From contig JASGMV010000032.1 of the NCBI GenBank assembly GCA_030156255.1, forward strand, positions 1 through 44,880: DNA of 44,880 nt, in the 5' to 3' direction. The position numbers were made by a program, and so were the translations under genes. This document shows positions 32,043 through 43,700 of this stretch, piece by piece; the first letter of the stretch is position 1, and the number at the start of each line of letters is the position of its first letter. The notes below the pieces were generated by a model that saw only the letters and a program-made list of their open reading frames with translations, searched no databases and was not told the DNA's origin. The DNA comes from Desulfovibrionales bacterium. GTDB lineage: Bacteria > Desulfobacterota > Desulfovibrionia > Desulfovibrionales > Desulfovibrionaceae.

Positions 32043-33168
32043 TTCCATCAAACGCGCCGTGGTGGCCCTGTTTCCCGAACTGGGCGCCGGGCTGCACCTG
32101 GACCGATACGCCCGCGTGCGGGCCGTGGCCGATCCTCCCGAGGACGGCGCGGGATGCGACCGCTTCCGGCCGCGTTACGCCGTGGACTTGGAGATATTGA
32201 CGCCCGAAGGGGAGCGCGACGAGGCGTTTCCTCTGTATGAGGCCGTGCCGCTGCCCGTGTCCGTCGGGGCGGGGTTGGAGGCGGGGCTGTACGGCGCGCC
32301 GGAGCCCGGCGCGCTGGTGGTGGTCGGGTTCGCCTACGGGCGGCCGGATTGTCCCCTGGTGCGGCAAATCTACCCGCAAGGCCTGAGTCTGCCCGATCTG
32401 CGCCGGCGGCAGCAGCGCTGGCAACAGAGCGCGGCGGTCTATCAAGACGTGGATCCGGACGGCGACTGGCGGCGCGTGACGGACATGGCCATCACCGACG
32501 AATGCGCCGAGCACGTCGTGCGGGCCGACCTGGCCGAACGCGAGCTGGGCGCCGAGACGCGCAATGTGGACGGGGCCAGCGTGGAGACGGTCGGGGGCGT
32601 CAAGCGCATCGAGGCGCACGGGGCCTTGCGGCTGCTCACCGCCGGCAGCGCCAACCTTTCCGCCGCCGACACCCTGAGCCTGACCGCCGCCCACGATCTG
32701 CGGACCGCGGTGGCCGACGACGCCCGCAAAGTGGTGGGCAAAGACGATTCGACCACCATCAAAGGCGATCGCACGGCGCAGGTGGGCGGGGACGAGCAAG
32801 AAACGGTATCCGGTCGGAAGACCGTGACCGTGGGCGGGGCCGTGACCGTCAGCGCCGGGGCCGACGTAACCGAGACCGTGAACGGACAATCCACCGAGAG
32901 CGCGACCGGCGACAAGACCATCACCGCCGCGCATATCGGCCTGAAGGCGGGGACGTTCACCATCGTCAGCAAAGACGGCGCCGTGAGCTTCCTGCCCACC
33001 GTCCTGGCCTTCATGGCGGACACCCGCGCCGCGCTGGCCGCTTTGGCCGATCACACCCACCCCACGCCGAACGGCGTTTCCGACGTTCCGGACGTCCAGG
33101 GCGAGGTCTCCGCGCACGCCGCCAACATCGGCCAAGAGCGAGGGGACCTGGAAAGCATCAGCCGCTGA
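32035..33168 (+). CDS. Baseplate spike protein (gpV-like)
   Basis: 377 residues. The N-terminal OB-fold region (‘YARVRAVADPPEDG’, ‘GAPEPGALVVVGFAYGRPDC’) is like gpV/VgrG spikes. Residues about 215-310 contain short Thr/Val repeats (‘VSGRKTVTVGGAVTVSAGAD’, ‘VTETVNGQSTESATGDKTIT’) of a triple beta-helix needle. The tip has His-x-His (DHTHP, about 348), a metal-binding motif of spike tips. It pierces the outer membrane. Last gene of the tail block. Confidence 0.82.
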   Translation: MLDSIKRAVVALFPELGAGLHLDRYARVRAVADPPEDGAGCDRFRPRYAVDLEILTPEGERDEAFPLYEAVPLPVSVGAGLEAGLYGAPEPGALVVVGFAYGRPDCPLVRQIYPQGLSLPDLRRRQQRWQQSAAVYQDVDPDGDWRRVTDMAITDECAEHVVRADLAERELGAETRNVDGASVETVGGVKRIEAHGALRLLTAGSANLSAADTLSLTAAHDLRTAVADDARKVVGKDDSTTIKGDRTAQVGGDEQETVSGRKTVTVGGAVTVSAGADVTETVNGQSTESATGDKTITAAHIGLKAGTFTIVSKDGAVSFLPTVLAFMADTRAALAALADHTHPTPNGVSDVPDVQGEVSAHAANIGQERGDLESISR

Positions 33169-33220
33169 CCCGGGCGAACGGCGCGAGGCGTTGCGTTCGA
33201 GCGCTCCGGCGCATGGCGTC

Positions 33221-33249
33221 TTGACAAAGTGCAATAGTTGCACTAATGA
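33221..33249 (+). promoter_or_regulatory. Promoter and operator of the DUF4160/DUF2442 pair
   Basis: TTGACA (33221-33226), a 17-base spacer and TAATGA (33244-33249). The spacer holds a perfect palindrome GTGCAA-TAG-TTGCAC (33229-33243), a likely operator for the HTH in the second protein. Confidence 0.65.
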
Positions 33250-33271
33250 ATGAAACAACAAGGACAGCGCT

Positions 33272-33502
33272 GTGCCAACGATCCACCGCTTCAGGAACGT
33301 CGTCATCCGCATGTACGCCTCGGAGCATCTTCCTCCGCATTTTCACATTCTCGGGCCGGATGGCGCAGCGGTTGTGGAAATCGCCGGTCTCGCGGTCATT
33401 GCCCGAAGCGGACGGATCGACATCCGCGAGGCCCTTCGGTGGGCCGAGGCCAACGGCGCCGTTTTGCGGGAGCATTGGGACCGGTTGAACCCCGAGGAGT
33501 AA
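33272..33502 (+). CDS. DUF4160 protein, possible toxin
   Basis: 76 residues from GTG at 33272. The family core is present: ‘VVIRMYASEHLPPHFHILG’ with HFH, and ‘ARSGRIDIREALRWAEAN’. DUF4160 genes usually precede DUF2442 genes and the pair is regarded as toxin-antitoxin-like, although the activity is not established. It has its own promoter with a palindrome and is separated from the late block. Confidence 0.82.
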   Translation: MPTIHRFRNVVIRMYASEHLPPHFHILGPDGAAVVEIAGLAVIARSGRIDIREALRWAEANGAVLREHWDRLNPEE

Positions 33503-33504
33503 GG

Positions 33505-33966
33505 ATGCCGAAGAAGCACGAAATTTCGAGAATCGCCGAGGTGGAGGCCGCCGAGCCGTATGTGCTGCGCGTGACCTTTGAGAACGGGATCCGCGCGGAC
33601 ATTGACCTTCGCGCGCATATCGAAAAGCACGCCCGAATTTTTGCTCCGCTGCGGGACAATCCGGCGCTGTGGGCGGGGGTGCAGCTCGACGCCTGGGGGT
33701 GGGACGTGCAATGGGATGACGCCGATATGGCCATTCCGGCGGATTTGCTTTGGCGCTTGCGCCTGTATCGGACCGGCGAGGCCATGGCCCCGGAAGCGTT
33801 CGCGCAGTGGATGGAGCGCCACGGCTTGACCCTCGACCGCGCCGCTGCGGTCCTTGGCGTCAGTCGGCGCCAAGTCGCCTATTACAAGAGCGGCCAACAA
33901 CTCATTCCCAAGACCGTGCGCTTGGCCTGCCTGGGCGCCACGCAGGAATTGGACAAGGCGAGCTGA
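33505..33966 (+). CDS. DUF2442 protein with C-terminal HTH, possible antitoxin
   Basis: 153 residues, two bases after the DUF4160 stop, behind AGTAAGG. N-terminal DUF2442 (‘EPYVLRVTFENGIRADIDLR’, ‘PALWAGVQLDAWGWDVQWDD’). Residues about 110-145 form an HTH (‘LDRAAAVLGVSRRQVAYYKS’) that likely represses the operon at the upstream palindrome. The fusion of DUF2442 with an HTH supports an antitoxin/autorepressor role. Confidence 0.82.
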   Translation: MPKKHEISRIAEVEAAEPYVLRVTFENGIRADIDLRAHIEKHARIFAPLRDNPALWAGVQLDAWGWDVQWDDADMAIPADLLWRLRLYRTGEAMAPEAFAQWMERHGLTLDRAAAVLGVSRRQVAYYKSGQQLIPKTVRLACLGATQELDKAS

Positions 33967-34027
33967 CGCTCGCCGGAGAGCGTCCCTGCGCGCCGATCGA
34001 CCCCAGGGGAAAATCGAACTCACCAAC

Positions 34028-34057
34028 CCCCGCCTGCGGGGTTTCCTCTCGTTTTTT
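34028..34057 (+). terminator. Terminator after the DUF4160/DUF2442 pair
   Basis: CCCCG/CGGGG hairpin (34028-34032 with 34037-34041), then TTTCCTCTCG and TTTTTTT. Confidence 0.7.
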
Positions 34058-34444
34058 TGTGCAAAGCCAAGCGTCGGGCAACGCCGCAGCAGAGGGCGTT
34101 GCGCCTGCGTTCACGCCGGGATGGACGCATTGCGCAGAGTGCAAGGATTGGCCACATCGCGCCATCGGAACGGTTGCTTAGCGCTTTCGTCCCGGAATCG
34201 AAACCGACTGAAAAATTTAGAGAATGTATTCATTTTTCAAAAAGAAGCTCACGACGTGCAGGCTTGCGGAGGATAGGATGCGATAACGGAGCACAAGGCC
34301 GAACGAAACGGTCGCGCGCCTTTTCCTGTTTTGACGTCCTTGAGGCCGTTGCACAGCTTGGCCCAAATTTGCGGCGGGTGTTCAGAGGAAGATCAACGAA
34401 ACGAAAATCCGCGGCGGGGTAGCCATAGGGTAGAAAAAAAGAAA
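34058..34444. other. Intergenic region at prophage end
   Basis: No gene is supported. It contains a perfect 8-bp hairpin GCAACGCC/GGCGTTGC (34078-34085, 34095-34102). A prophage/host junction is likely in or next to this stretch because the 3' end of a tRNA gene follows. Confidence 0.5.
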
Positions 34445-34475
34445 AAGGGCCTACGGAAAATTCCCGTCAGCCCTT
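34445..34475 (-). terminator. tRNA-Thr terminator
   Basis: On the minus strand AAGGGC ... ACGG / CCGT ... GCCCTT (arms at 34475-34464 and 34457-34445) is followed by a T-rich run (34446-34432). Confidence 0.8.
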
Positions 34476-34483
34476 GATTTCTC

Positions 34484-34559
34484 TGGAGCCAGCGATGGGA
34501 CTCGAACCCGCGACCTGCTGATTACGAATCAGCTGCTCTACCAACTGAGCTACGCTGGC
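34484..34559 (-). tRNA. tRNA-Thr (anticodon CGT)
   Basis: A complete 76-nt cloverleaf with encoded CCA: acceptor GCCAGCG/CGCTGGC, D-arm ‘AGCTCAGTTGGTAGAGC’, anticodon arm CTGATTCGTAATCAG with anticodon CGT, and T-arm GCGGGTTCGAGTCCC-type. Its 3' end faces the prophage, which is the orientation expected when a phage has integrated into the tRNA 3' end and restored it. Confidence 0.95.
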
Positions 34560-34647
34560 GAATTGTTGAGAACTCTTGATATACAAGGCTTGAGGGGGAG
34601 TCAAGCTGAATTTTGAAGTGGCCCATACGCAGGGAAATTGGGGCCCC

Positions 34648-34669
34648 CTGGACCCATCACGGGGTCCAG
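34648..34669. repeat. CTGGACCC/GGGTCCAG hairpin
   Basis: CTGGACCC (34648-34655) pairs perfectly with GGGTCCAG (34662-34669). A further GGGTCCA copy follows at 34673. Function is unclear. Confidence 0.5.
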
Positions 34670-34711
34670 TTTGGGTCCATGAATCTGGCCCTGGATAGGC
34701 CTTCTGTTGAC

Positions 34712-34767
34712 AAACATCCTGACTGCCACGGAAGAGTTGGAGTCGATCTGTGGCAGTCGGGATGTTT
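34712..34767. repeat. 18-bp inverted repeat downstream of the giant gene
   Basis: Arms 34712-34729 and 34750-34767 (ACATCC-GACTGCCAC type) pair with a single mismatch around a 20-base loop. It lies just after the stop of the leftward giant gene and may end its transcript, with only a short T-run (TTTGTC). Confidence 0.55.
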
Positions 34768-34787
34768 AACGAGTGCGCAGGCCTTTT

Positions 34788-37700
34788 CTACTCCATATAC
34801 GCCTTCTGCTGTTCGACCATCCGCACCGCTGTCCGGGGCGAAAGCCCTTGGCCTTTCGACCGCAGTTTGACGCTCTTGATCAAATCCTTCGGCGTAACGA
34901 CCAGCCACGGCTTGCCGTCTTCCATGGCCTGCTGGTTGTAGGCTTTCAGGTCGGCGATAGCTTCCTCCGCCCGCTCCTGGTCTCCGTCTCTCCATGCCCT
35001 GATGAGTCTGCCCGCCATGCTGCGCAACGCCTCGGAACGAATGTCCTGGCTGACTTGCCGGGCCCTGTGCTTGTCCCACGCCTTGGTGTTGCTCAACGGC
35101 TGGAATCCGAGCGCCTTGCCCATGGCTTCGCCGACGTCGAGTTTTCTGGGGCCTGGACGGCCGGGTTCATTGATCGGCTTGCCGCTGATGGCGGTCTGCC
35201 CTTCGGCGTAAAGCCGGTAGGCCTGCATCATGTTCTTGATAAACGTCGGGGACACGGCTTCCACCGCTCGGCCGACATCTCCGCCCCGTAGGGCTTTCTT
35301 GGCCTGTGACGGCTTGACGAAGATAATGTCGTAAGGGATGCCCAAGATGTCTCCCAGGTTGTTCTCCATGGCGTTCATAGGCGTGTCGCCCGGCTGCAGG
35401 CGCGAAAGAACCGGCGTCTCCATGCCGAGGGAACCGCCCAGGTCCACGCCGACCATGGACGGGACGCCGTAGGTCACGATGTCGCGGAGCATTTCGCTCT
35501 CCGGCAGTTTCTTGCGAAGCTCTTCCGTCCAATCGTCATCGTCGTCGAAAAGAACTTGGTAGAGCGCCATGAGCGTATGGTAGAGCGGGATCGAGGTCAC
35601 GCCGCCAATCACCGCCGTAGCCGCCAGGGACGAGACGAACGCCTTGGCTCCATCCTTGCCCATGTCTCGGAGCATGTAGGCCCACGCGGAAACCAGATTG
35701 TGAGAGAAGGTCCGGAAGGTATAGACCGACGAGAGCGCCCGCCCTCCGGTGGAGTGCCGGAACGCTTGCGGCATGTTGCTCCGCCCGTAGACGAAGTGGG
35801 CGTCGTTGATGATTCGCCGTGCGAACTCCTTGGCCTCGTCGTAGCCCATGGGGCCTTCGCCTTTGACCTTCCCGTCCTTCGCCGCCTTGAACGCGGCCAG
35901 GGCCAACGACGCCCGGTTGAAACGCTCGGCGACCGACATGGGCCACCCCATGATTTCCATGAACTTGTTGTAGCCCCGGTCTTTGGCTGTTCCGGTGACG
36001 CGCCCGCGAATTTCACGGAGGAGGTTGTCGGTCACGACGCCTTCCTTGAACAGTTCGTCGATGAGCCGTTTTTCCTCCGGGTTCAAGGTCCGTTTCGCCA
36101 GGGTCTTGCCGGCGGCGTTGAGATACTTCGTCAAGGCGGGCCCCTTGACGTACATCCCCAAGGTCGGGACTCCCAGAATGATGTTCTGCGTCAGGTTCAC
36201 GGCGGCGGTCTTGAGGTTCGCTCCGAGATACCACGCGAACGCAAGGGCCTTTATGTTGCCGGTGAGTCGGTCCACATAGTCGTAGTTCCGGAGCATGTCT
36301 TCCACGTAATTGGCCGCGTAGGTCCATTCGCCGGGATGCTCCTTGGCGTCGATCTTCCCCAGGAGCTGCGTGAAGTCCCGGCTGGCCTGCAGCTTGGTGA
36401 GCCATCCGGAGAGCCCCGACTTGTAGTCGTACAGCACCCGGGCGAGGTCATCCTTTTCGAATCCAGGTACGCCCTTGCGTCCGATGGCGTGGGAGCCCCA
36501 GCCGCGAGACTTCAGCACGTCGGCGATGGCCCGGCCCATGACGTTCCGGAACTTCCCCCGCGTTTCCTTGTCCCCGATTCTATTCACGGCGGCGTCCAGG
36601 ATTTGCTCCATGGCGTCCTGCGGGATCGGCGAAGAGAAGGCGTCTTCCGGGATGCGCTCCACATTATTCTTCGACCATATCGCATCGGGCGGATATTGAT
36701 CGCGTAGTGCTGCGGTCTTCCTGTTCGCTATCCGGTGAGCTTGCAGTTTCGTGGCCGCGTCGAAGTGCTCGCGGTACAGGACTTCGCCGGCCTTGTTCTC
36801 GGCCTGGATGAAGTAGCCGCCGTAGCGCTTGTGCGGGAAGTAGTTGTGGACGTGGTTGATCTGCTTCCGGTAGTCGGCGATCACGCCGTCGTCCATGTCG
36901 CCCATGCGGATCATCACGTCGTAGGCCCGGAGCAGGTCGGCGTCCAGGGACTCCCGCACCTGCAACAATGCATCCCGAACACGGGAGGGAACCTTGAGTG
37001 CGTCCAGCCAGGTCTTGTATTGCTTGTTGAACTCGGGGTTGACCTCCAGGACCGTTCGTCCGTTCACGCGGGTCGGAACGCCTTTGCCGTCCGTGACGGC
37101 CTTGAACTTGTCCACCGTGATGGACTTGATTTTCTTGCCGTCGATTTGCCAAATGAGGTCCCGTAGCGCGGACATTTCGCGCTTGCCGAGCCGCTGATCC
37201 TTGGCGCCGAAGAATGCGGGGACCTCCGCCAGATTGGCGGCCAGCGCCCCTTGCCGCTCCTCCATACGCTGGAGTTGCCGCTCCACGATCTTGCCGAAGT
37301 CCGGGAACCGCTTCGCCAGCCAGTAGGGCAGGGATGCAACGGACGACAAGAGTTTGATGTCCTTCTTGTCGAGCTTGTTGACGATGCCCTTGTCCCCGGC
37401 TGCGGCGCCTCGAACGATGTCCGAGACGGTGCGGGAGAGCGTGCGGCGGTAGAGGATATCGCCCGCGCTGTCGGGATCGTCGGAGAATTTTCCGTCGCCT
37501 TCCATGATCGCCCGATGCGCGGCGTAAATCAGGTCCGCAATCTCGCGGTCGGACATGCTTGCAAGTCCTGGCGAGATGTTCCGGAGCGCGCGTTTGACCG
37601 CGTCCAGTACGCGCCGCCACAGAGTTTGTTCATGGGGCGTGAGAGGATCGTCGGCCAGGATGCGTTCGGCGAGTTGGGCCAGCTTCTCCTCCGCCGCGGT

Positions 37701-40700
37701 CAGACGTCCCGTGGACGTGGAAAGGTCCAGGTCATACAGCTCGGCTATATCCTGCAGCCCCTCGCTCCCGTAGTGCGCGGCCACGTCCGAAAGGATCAGG
37801 TTCCGTTGATACTGGTCCGGGACGAGCGCCTGCAAGCCGCGATGCAAGGCGTTCTCGTGCAGCCAGACGCGAACGGCGGTGTCCTCGTCGGGGATGGCCC
37901 CGGCGACGAGCCAGACGTCTCCGGTTGTTTCGTCGAACACGCCCTGGCCGTTGGATCGCGCATCGGAACGGAGGTGGGCGGGCAGGCCCTCTATCGAGGC
38001 GACGACTCTGGTTGCGGCGCCTTGGGTGCGGGATTCGAGGGGCGCTATCCACTTCTGGACGTCCTCAACCGAACTTCCCTGGCCCTGGCCCCCTCGCTTG
38101 AATTTTGGCGGTTCGTTTTCGAAGATGGGCTTGACGATGTCGCCGGGGAATCGTATCTTCTTACCCGAAGATTGACGCGTACGGAGCACCCTGACAGACA
38201 GCGGCGTATCCCGCCGCTTGAGGTTGTCAGACCTGTCCTCCAGCGCGTCAATTTTTTTGGGATCGAAAAACGCCAGATTTCCGCTTCTCGCAGAACCAAC
38301 CAACCGTCGTCCCGTTTCATCTTTTCCGAAAGCCGTCGCGACGCTGTTGACTTCCAACCGTCCTTCCCTGGCGGACAGGTCCAGCGCCACCATGACGGGA
38401 GAGCCGTTTTCGATCATCTCAACAACGATTTCCATCTTGTCCGACGCCGGACGCATCACGGCCACCGGGTCGGCCATGGCGCGGTACAGCCCCTTGACCT
38501 GATCGGGGCTCAGATGGTGCAGATGCCCGCTGCGCTTGTCGGGCTTGACCCCGGCGATCTTCCGCAGCGTCATCTGGCGCATGACCATGGGCAACCCCGG
38601 GGCGTCCAATTCGACGAGTGCGTCGGGCGTCGGCCCCATTTGAAGAATCGCGCGAGGATTCAGCCGGCCGGCGAGAGCGTCATCGACGACGTTCGACCAT
38701 GCGCGCTCCGCCGCGACGATCCTCCGGCCGTAGTCGATCCTCTTTTCGAAGTTGCCGTTTTGAAACCTTGACCCTGTCCTGGGAGCCGTCCCGACCCTTG
38801 GCGTTCGTCCTCCTTCTCTTACCAGCTTCGAAGCCGATGTCAGAGCGTTGCGAATTTCCGCATCGGACAAATCCAGCTTGAGCCCGAGTTTTCGCAGGAA
38901 CTCCCTGGTTGCGGAAACCATGCGGTCGATCAAGCCGCCCCGCCACCCGGAGTCCCCAAGATGGACAACGGCTTCTTCGACGGCGGCCAGAAGCTCGTTC
39001 GGCCTGTTCAAGTCCAGACGGTATTCCTCGGCGATGAGCTGCGCGACGTTCATGACCGTGGGGTTTCTCTTGGCCTCGGCCATCCATTTCAGGAATCCCT
39101 TGCCCAGCAGTTGGCGCAACCCGTGGTGGCGCAGAATCTCATGAGCGACGGCGAGATTCAGTCGTTTCGCATCGATAATGTTGTTGGCGACGATCCAGAC
39201 TTTGCCCCCATGGTACACGGCCTCGATCTGGCCCAGACCGCCGCGCTTCACGATGTCGTGGAATACGGCCTTCGGGAGCAAAGATTCATGCTGGACGACT
39301 TCAGCCTCCGGCGCCAGCTTCCAGTCGGCGACGATGGACTCGACGTGCGCCTTGACGGCCTGGACGGAGAGGGGCTCGGCTTTGGAGCCAGCGGTGCGCT
39401 TATACATCGCAACTCCAGCCTCCGTCTCCTTCGTCTCCACGGCGTTGAAGAAGTCGTCGTACGCCTTACGGACGGCTGGCATCTCGCTCTCTGACGGGTA
39501 GGGGTAGGAACCCTTTTGATCTTCAGAAATGAGGCTATCCCACACATCCTGTGAGAGGATGTTCGCCAGGTAATCGTTGGCCCCACCCTGGTCCTGGAGT
39601 TTGGCGATGGTGTACGCCTCGAAGGCCCTGGCGGTCATCTCCGTCTGAGTTTTCCAGTACGGCTTGCTCCGGGTGCGGTCCAACTTCATGGCTCGCTTCC
39701 GCATTTCGGATTGCCGCGCCCACTGTGAGATGCGCCTGAACGCCTCGACCATCTCTGACCGAATCTCCTCCACCTTTGGAGCATCAGTCATGAACGAAGC
39801 GGAACGGCCTCCCAAGCGGGAGAAGTAGTTGTCCACCGCGTGCCACCATTCATGCGCAAGCGAGCCCGGCCCGTTCTTCTTGGTTAAGTTGATGGCAATA
39901 TTGTCCGACTCATAGTGGGCGCTGGGGGGGCGCTTTCCCCCATGGCCTCTGGCGCCGAAAGCAAGCCCTAGTTCTCCGTTCAGGGACAGCGCCTTGCTCG
40001 GAACATTGAGTACTCCCGCGAGGTCCAAAAGGGCGTCGTACGTTTCGTTCAGATTTTGTTGGCGCTTGCCGCCTTCAACCCAATTTCCGAACTGCACCCC
40101 GCGGAATCCGAAAGCATCCTGGAACATCTCTGGAGTCACGTCATGGCCGCCTCGGTGATCGACGCCCACACGAGGGGAGTTGTTTTCCCTTCTGTGCGCC
40201 GGGATATCGCTCAGCTTGGCGAGCTTTGTCTTCAACTCCTCCCAATCTTCCTGGACGCGACGGCGGGCTTCATTCAGGTCGTCGTGCTGCTCAAGCTCAA
40301 CATAATCGCGACCTATTTTTTTGCCGACGAAATAGACACCGGGATGGTCCGCGTTCGTCCAGACGTCGAATCGGACGCGTTTCGCCCCCTTCTTTTCCTC
40401 TTGGGGCAGATTGGCGAACTTCTCTCGGAATTTTTGGATAGCCTCTACTTTTGTCTCCGCCGCCACGAGGACATGCGGCATATTGGAAAACGCGGACTCC
40501 TTCGCCGCACGAGTCACTTCCCACAATGTCAATGGGGGGGTGTGCCTTTTGCCTTTGTAAAGCGTGTACGACGAGGCGTCGAACCGCAGTCCCCGCAAGG
40601 ACCTCTCATGTCCCACGGCCTCATACAGCTCCGCAAGGTTGAAGACCGGCGCGAGGGAAGGCCCAGCCTTTTGGCGCAACTCATCGACGGTGTGCCTGCC

Positions 40701-43700
40701 GTCCAGTGCCTTGGCTGCGAGGTCTCGCAACATTTTGACATGCCCGGCCCATCGTCCCAATTTGTATCTCGACCTGGGTTTGCTGGGCGCCTCATCCCGC
40801 ACGACGCGGGCAAAAGCTACGGCCTTTGGATCGGCTCCACTATCGAGAAGTTTTTGATAGTCGGGCGCCGGCCAGGACTTGGACAAGGGCGCGTCAACAA
40901 TCTCATCGTCTTTGACCAGCATCATCCGTATGGCGTACTCGGCGGCATAGTGCTTCCGAGCTCCCTGGATGACCTCGCCGAAGTCTTCAATCTTCTCGGC
41001 AGGTTTCTCGGCCGACGTTTGTGGCTTCACTTCTTCTTTGGCGGCAGGCTCAGACATGGGCTCAGTCTTGATCCGCTCCACATCCTTGACCGGCTTCTCC
41101 TGCGGGCTTATACTCTTCTCAGAACCGCTTTGGCCCGAGACTGCGCTAGGGGAAGGAACACGTTTCTTTTGCGGGGTCTGCGCCCTCGCCCAAAGCGGCT
41201 TCTTCTTTGGCGTTCCGTCAGCCTTGAAGTACCTGTCCCGCCGCATAGGCAAAGCCGTGACGACCGTATAGAAATTCCCTTCAGGATCGTACTTTAAATT
41301 CACAATGGCCGTCCCAAGCGGCCCGTCGTCGTACTTTGCGACGAGAGAAACCTTTCGCGACAATCCTTTGAACTGGTAGTTGTGCCCCTCTAGCACGTCC
41401 AGGATGAAGTCCTTGACGCTCACGTACCCCATGCGTCTGATTTCATCGCCGTGCTTGTTCTGGATGTGCGTCAGTCCGTAGTCGTCCCTGCCCTCCTGTA
41501 GGCGGACAGGGGTTTTCTCTCCGCCAACCGCCACCACGGCCAAATCAGTTCCCCCGTCTTCGTTCTCAACGAACGCTTCGGGTTGCGCCCCCCCAAACTC
41601 TTTTCCCGCCAACCACCGCGCATACCGATCCACCGCGCTGTCGGTTTTGTACTTCTTCTGCACGGCTTCCACGGACCCGAGATTTTTAACCACGGACTGG
41701 ACAAATTTGCGTTGCTTGTCGGAGACTCCGGCGAAGTCGTCTGCGACGGCGGGCTGAACCGTTGCAGATTTTGCATTGGTTGCCGGCGCCAGTTTCGTCT
41801 TCTGCTTCCGAATCCAAGCTTCGGCGTCCGACTTCTTCCAGAAGTATTCGCTGCTGGTGGTCTTCCCGTCGCCCATTGGGACGGAAGACTCGTACTCTAC
41901 GGCCCATCCGCCCTTGCTGGTCTTCACCTTCTTGGGGGCGTCAGCCACGGAAAGAATCGCACCGGGTTCAGTTGTTAAGGATTCCTTGACAACTGCCGGT
42001 TCAGGTGGTGCGGGTTGTTTGGGCTGCGCAGGTTTCTTCGTCTTCGCCTTATCCTTCGACCATTCCTTGAACGCGTCCAGGGGCATTTCGGCGATGGACC
42101 CGAGCCCGCGCCATCCGTCCGCGTAGTTCGCGTGGTAGATGTCCCGCGCCTCTTGTTCGCTGTCGGCGCCCAGAATGACCTTGTGCTCGTCGAACTCGCC
42201 GGTCTCGGGGGCCACCTGATTCACCACGAAAACCTTTTGACTCTCGTGGTCCGGGCCGATGAACACGTCCAGGTGATCCTTGTCCTTGCCCACGGTCCCC
42301 CGGATGTAGCCGTAGTGGTTGCGCATCTCGGTTTCCCATGCGTTGCCGTCCCGGTCCTTGCCGGAGCGGACGGAGCCCGCCGGGTTTTCGATGGAGATGT
42401 CCAGTCCCTGCAGGCGGACGTGTCCCTTCTTGTAGTTGCCGGCCTCCTTCTGCCCGTGCGTTGGACTGGCGTCCGCTTCGTTGGCGGCCGCGTCCAGGGT
42501 GGCGGCCGTTTCTTCGGCCGGATTTGTTTGCGGAGTCTCGGGCTCCGCTTCCGTCCTTCCGACGCCTTCCTCCGCCTGCTCAACGGTAGCGGTCCCGGAC
42601 GGCGGAGGCGTCACGTCGGCTTCCGGCGGTGCCTGCCGTTCCTGGACCTCGCGCAAGGCGAACCCGTTCTCATGCGGAACGACTTCGACACTCCTCCCTT
42701 CCTTTTTCGCATTGATGGCCGCGAGCTGCGCTCCCTTTTCCGTGAACGGCTTGCCGTCCTTTCTGGTGACGAGAGGAGGTTCTGGCGCCGGCGCCGGGCC
42801 AAAATCTTCTTCGGAGAGGCGAGGACCGGCCAGAATATCGGATGGATTCACCATTAAGGACAGTGAAGGATGCCCTTCGGCATACCTGCGATTAACGGCT
42901 TCTTCGGAATAAAAGTCTTCCTTTGGAGTCACCAATACGGCGAAACCGGCATCCCCGTACGGCACCACCTCGGACAATTGCCCTTGCTTCAGAAGCCGAC
43001 GAACCATGACCCGAGCACTGCGTTCGCTGGGAAATGGATTGCCGTCGGAGCGCAAAATCACACCCTGGTCGTCTTCCGTATCTTGTTGCACTGGTCCGAA
43101 GTCTTTTTCTCCGGCTCGCGGTCCAGCCAGCACATCGGAGGCCGTGGGCATGGGGGAATGCTCGTCAGTGTAGCGCCGATTGACCGCGTCTTCGGTGTAG
43201 TAATCCGCAGGCAAGGAGGGGCTTCCAGGCCCCGGCTGCGAAGGTTCGGCCAGCGGCAGGTCTTCGAACTCCTCGTCCGGGATGCGGATGATTCCGTCAT
43301 CCCCCTTGAGCAGGTCGGTCTGCTGATTGGAGCGAATCTTTCCCCCTTGCTTGAGGATATCGAGCGTCTTGTCGCCGACCTTGTGGACGCCCATCTGGAG
43401 AAGCGAACCCACGGCGACCGGCCCGGCCTGGGTTTGAATAAACTCCCTGGCCGTCGGGTCCGTGGCCCGCAACCCCACATCCCGGCGAATGCCTTCCTGC
43501 CCGAAGTAGGTGGCGCCCTCGGTCGCCTCTTCCTCGGCCAGCTCCGCGCCGAGCTTGGCGCCGACGCGGGTTAGCGCCCGTTTGGAGATGGCGTCGGTGA
43601 TTTTTTCCAATCCGGGAATCCTGCCGAAAATCTTGCCGCCGACGCCTTTGAGCAACCCGGCGGTCAACGCCTGGGAAACGGCTTCCGGGCCGGCCTCCCA

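Noticed and set aside
37251-38771. 506-codon plus-strand frame inside the giant gene
   Set aside because: Antisense shadow; the minus strand shows continuous recognisable domains (MuF-C-like) here.
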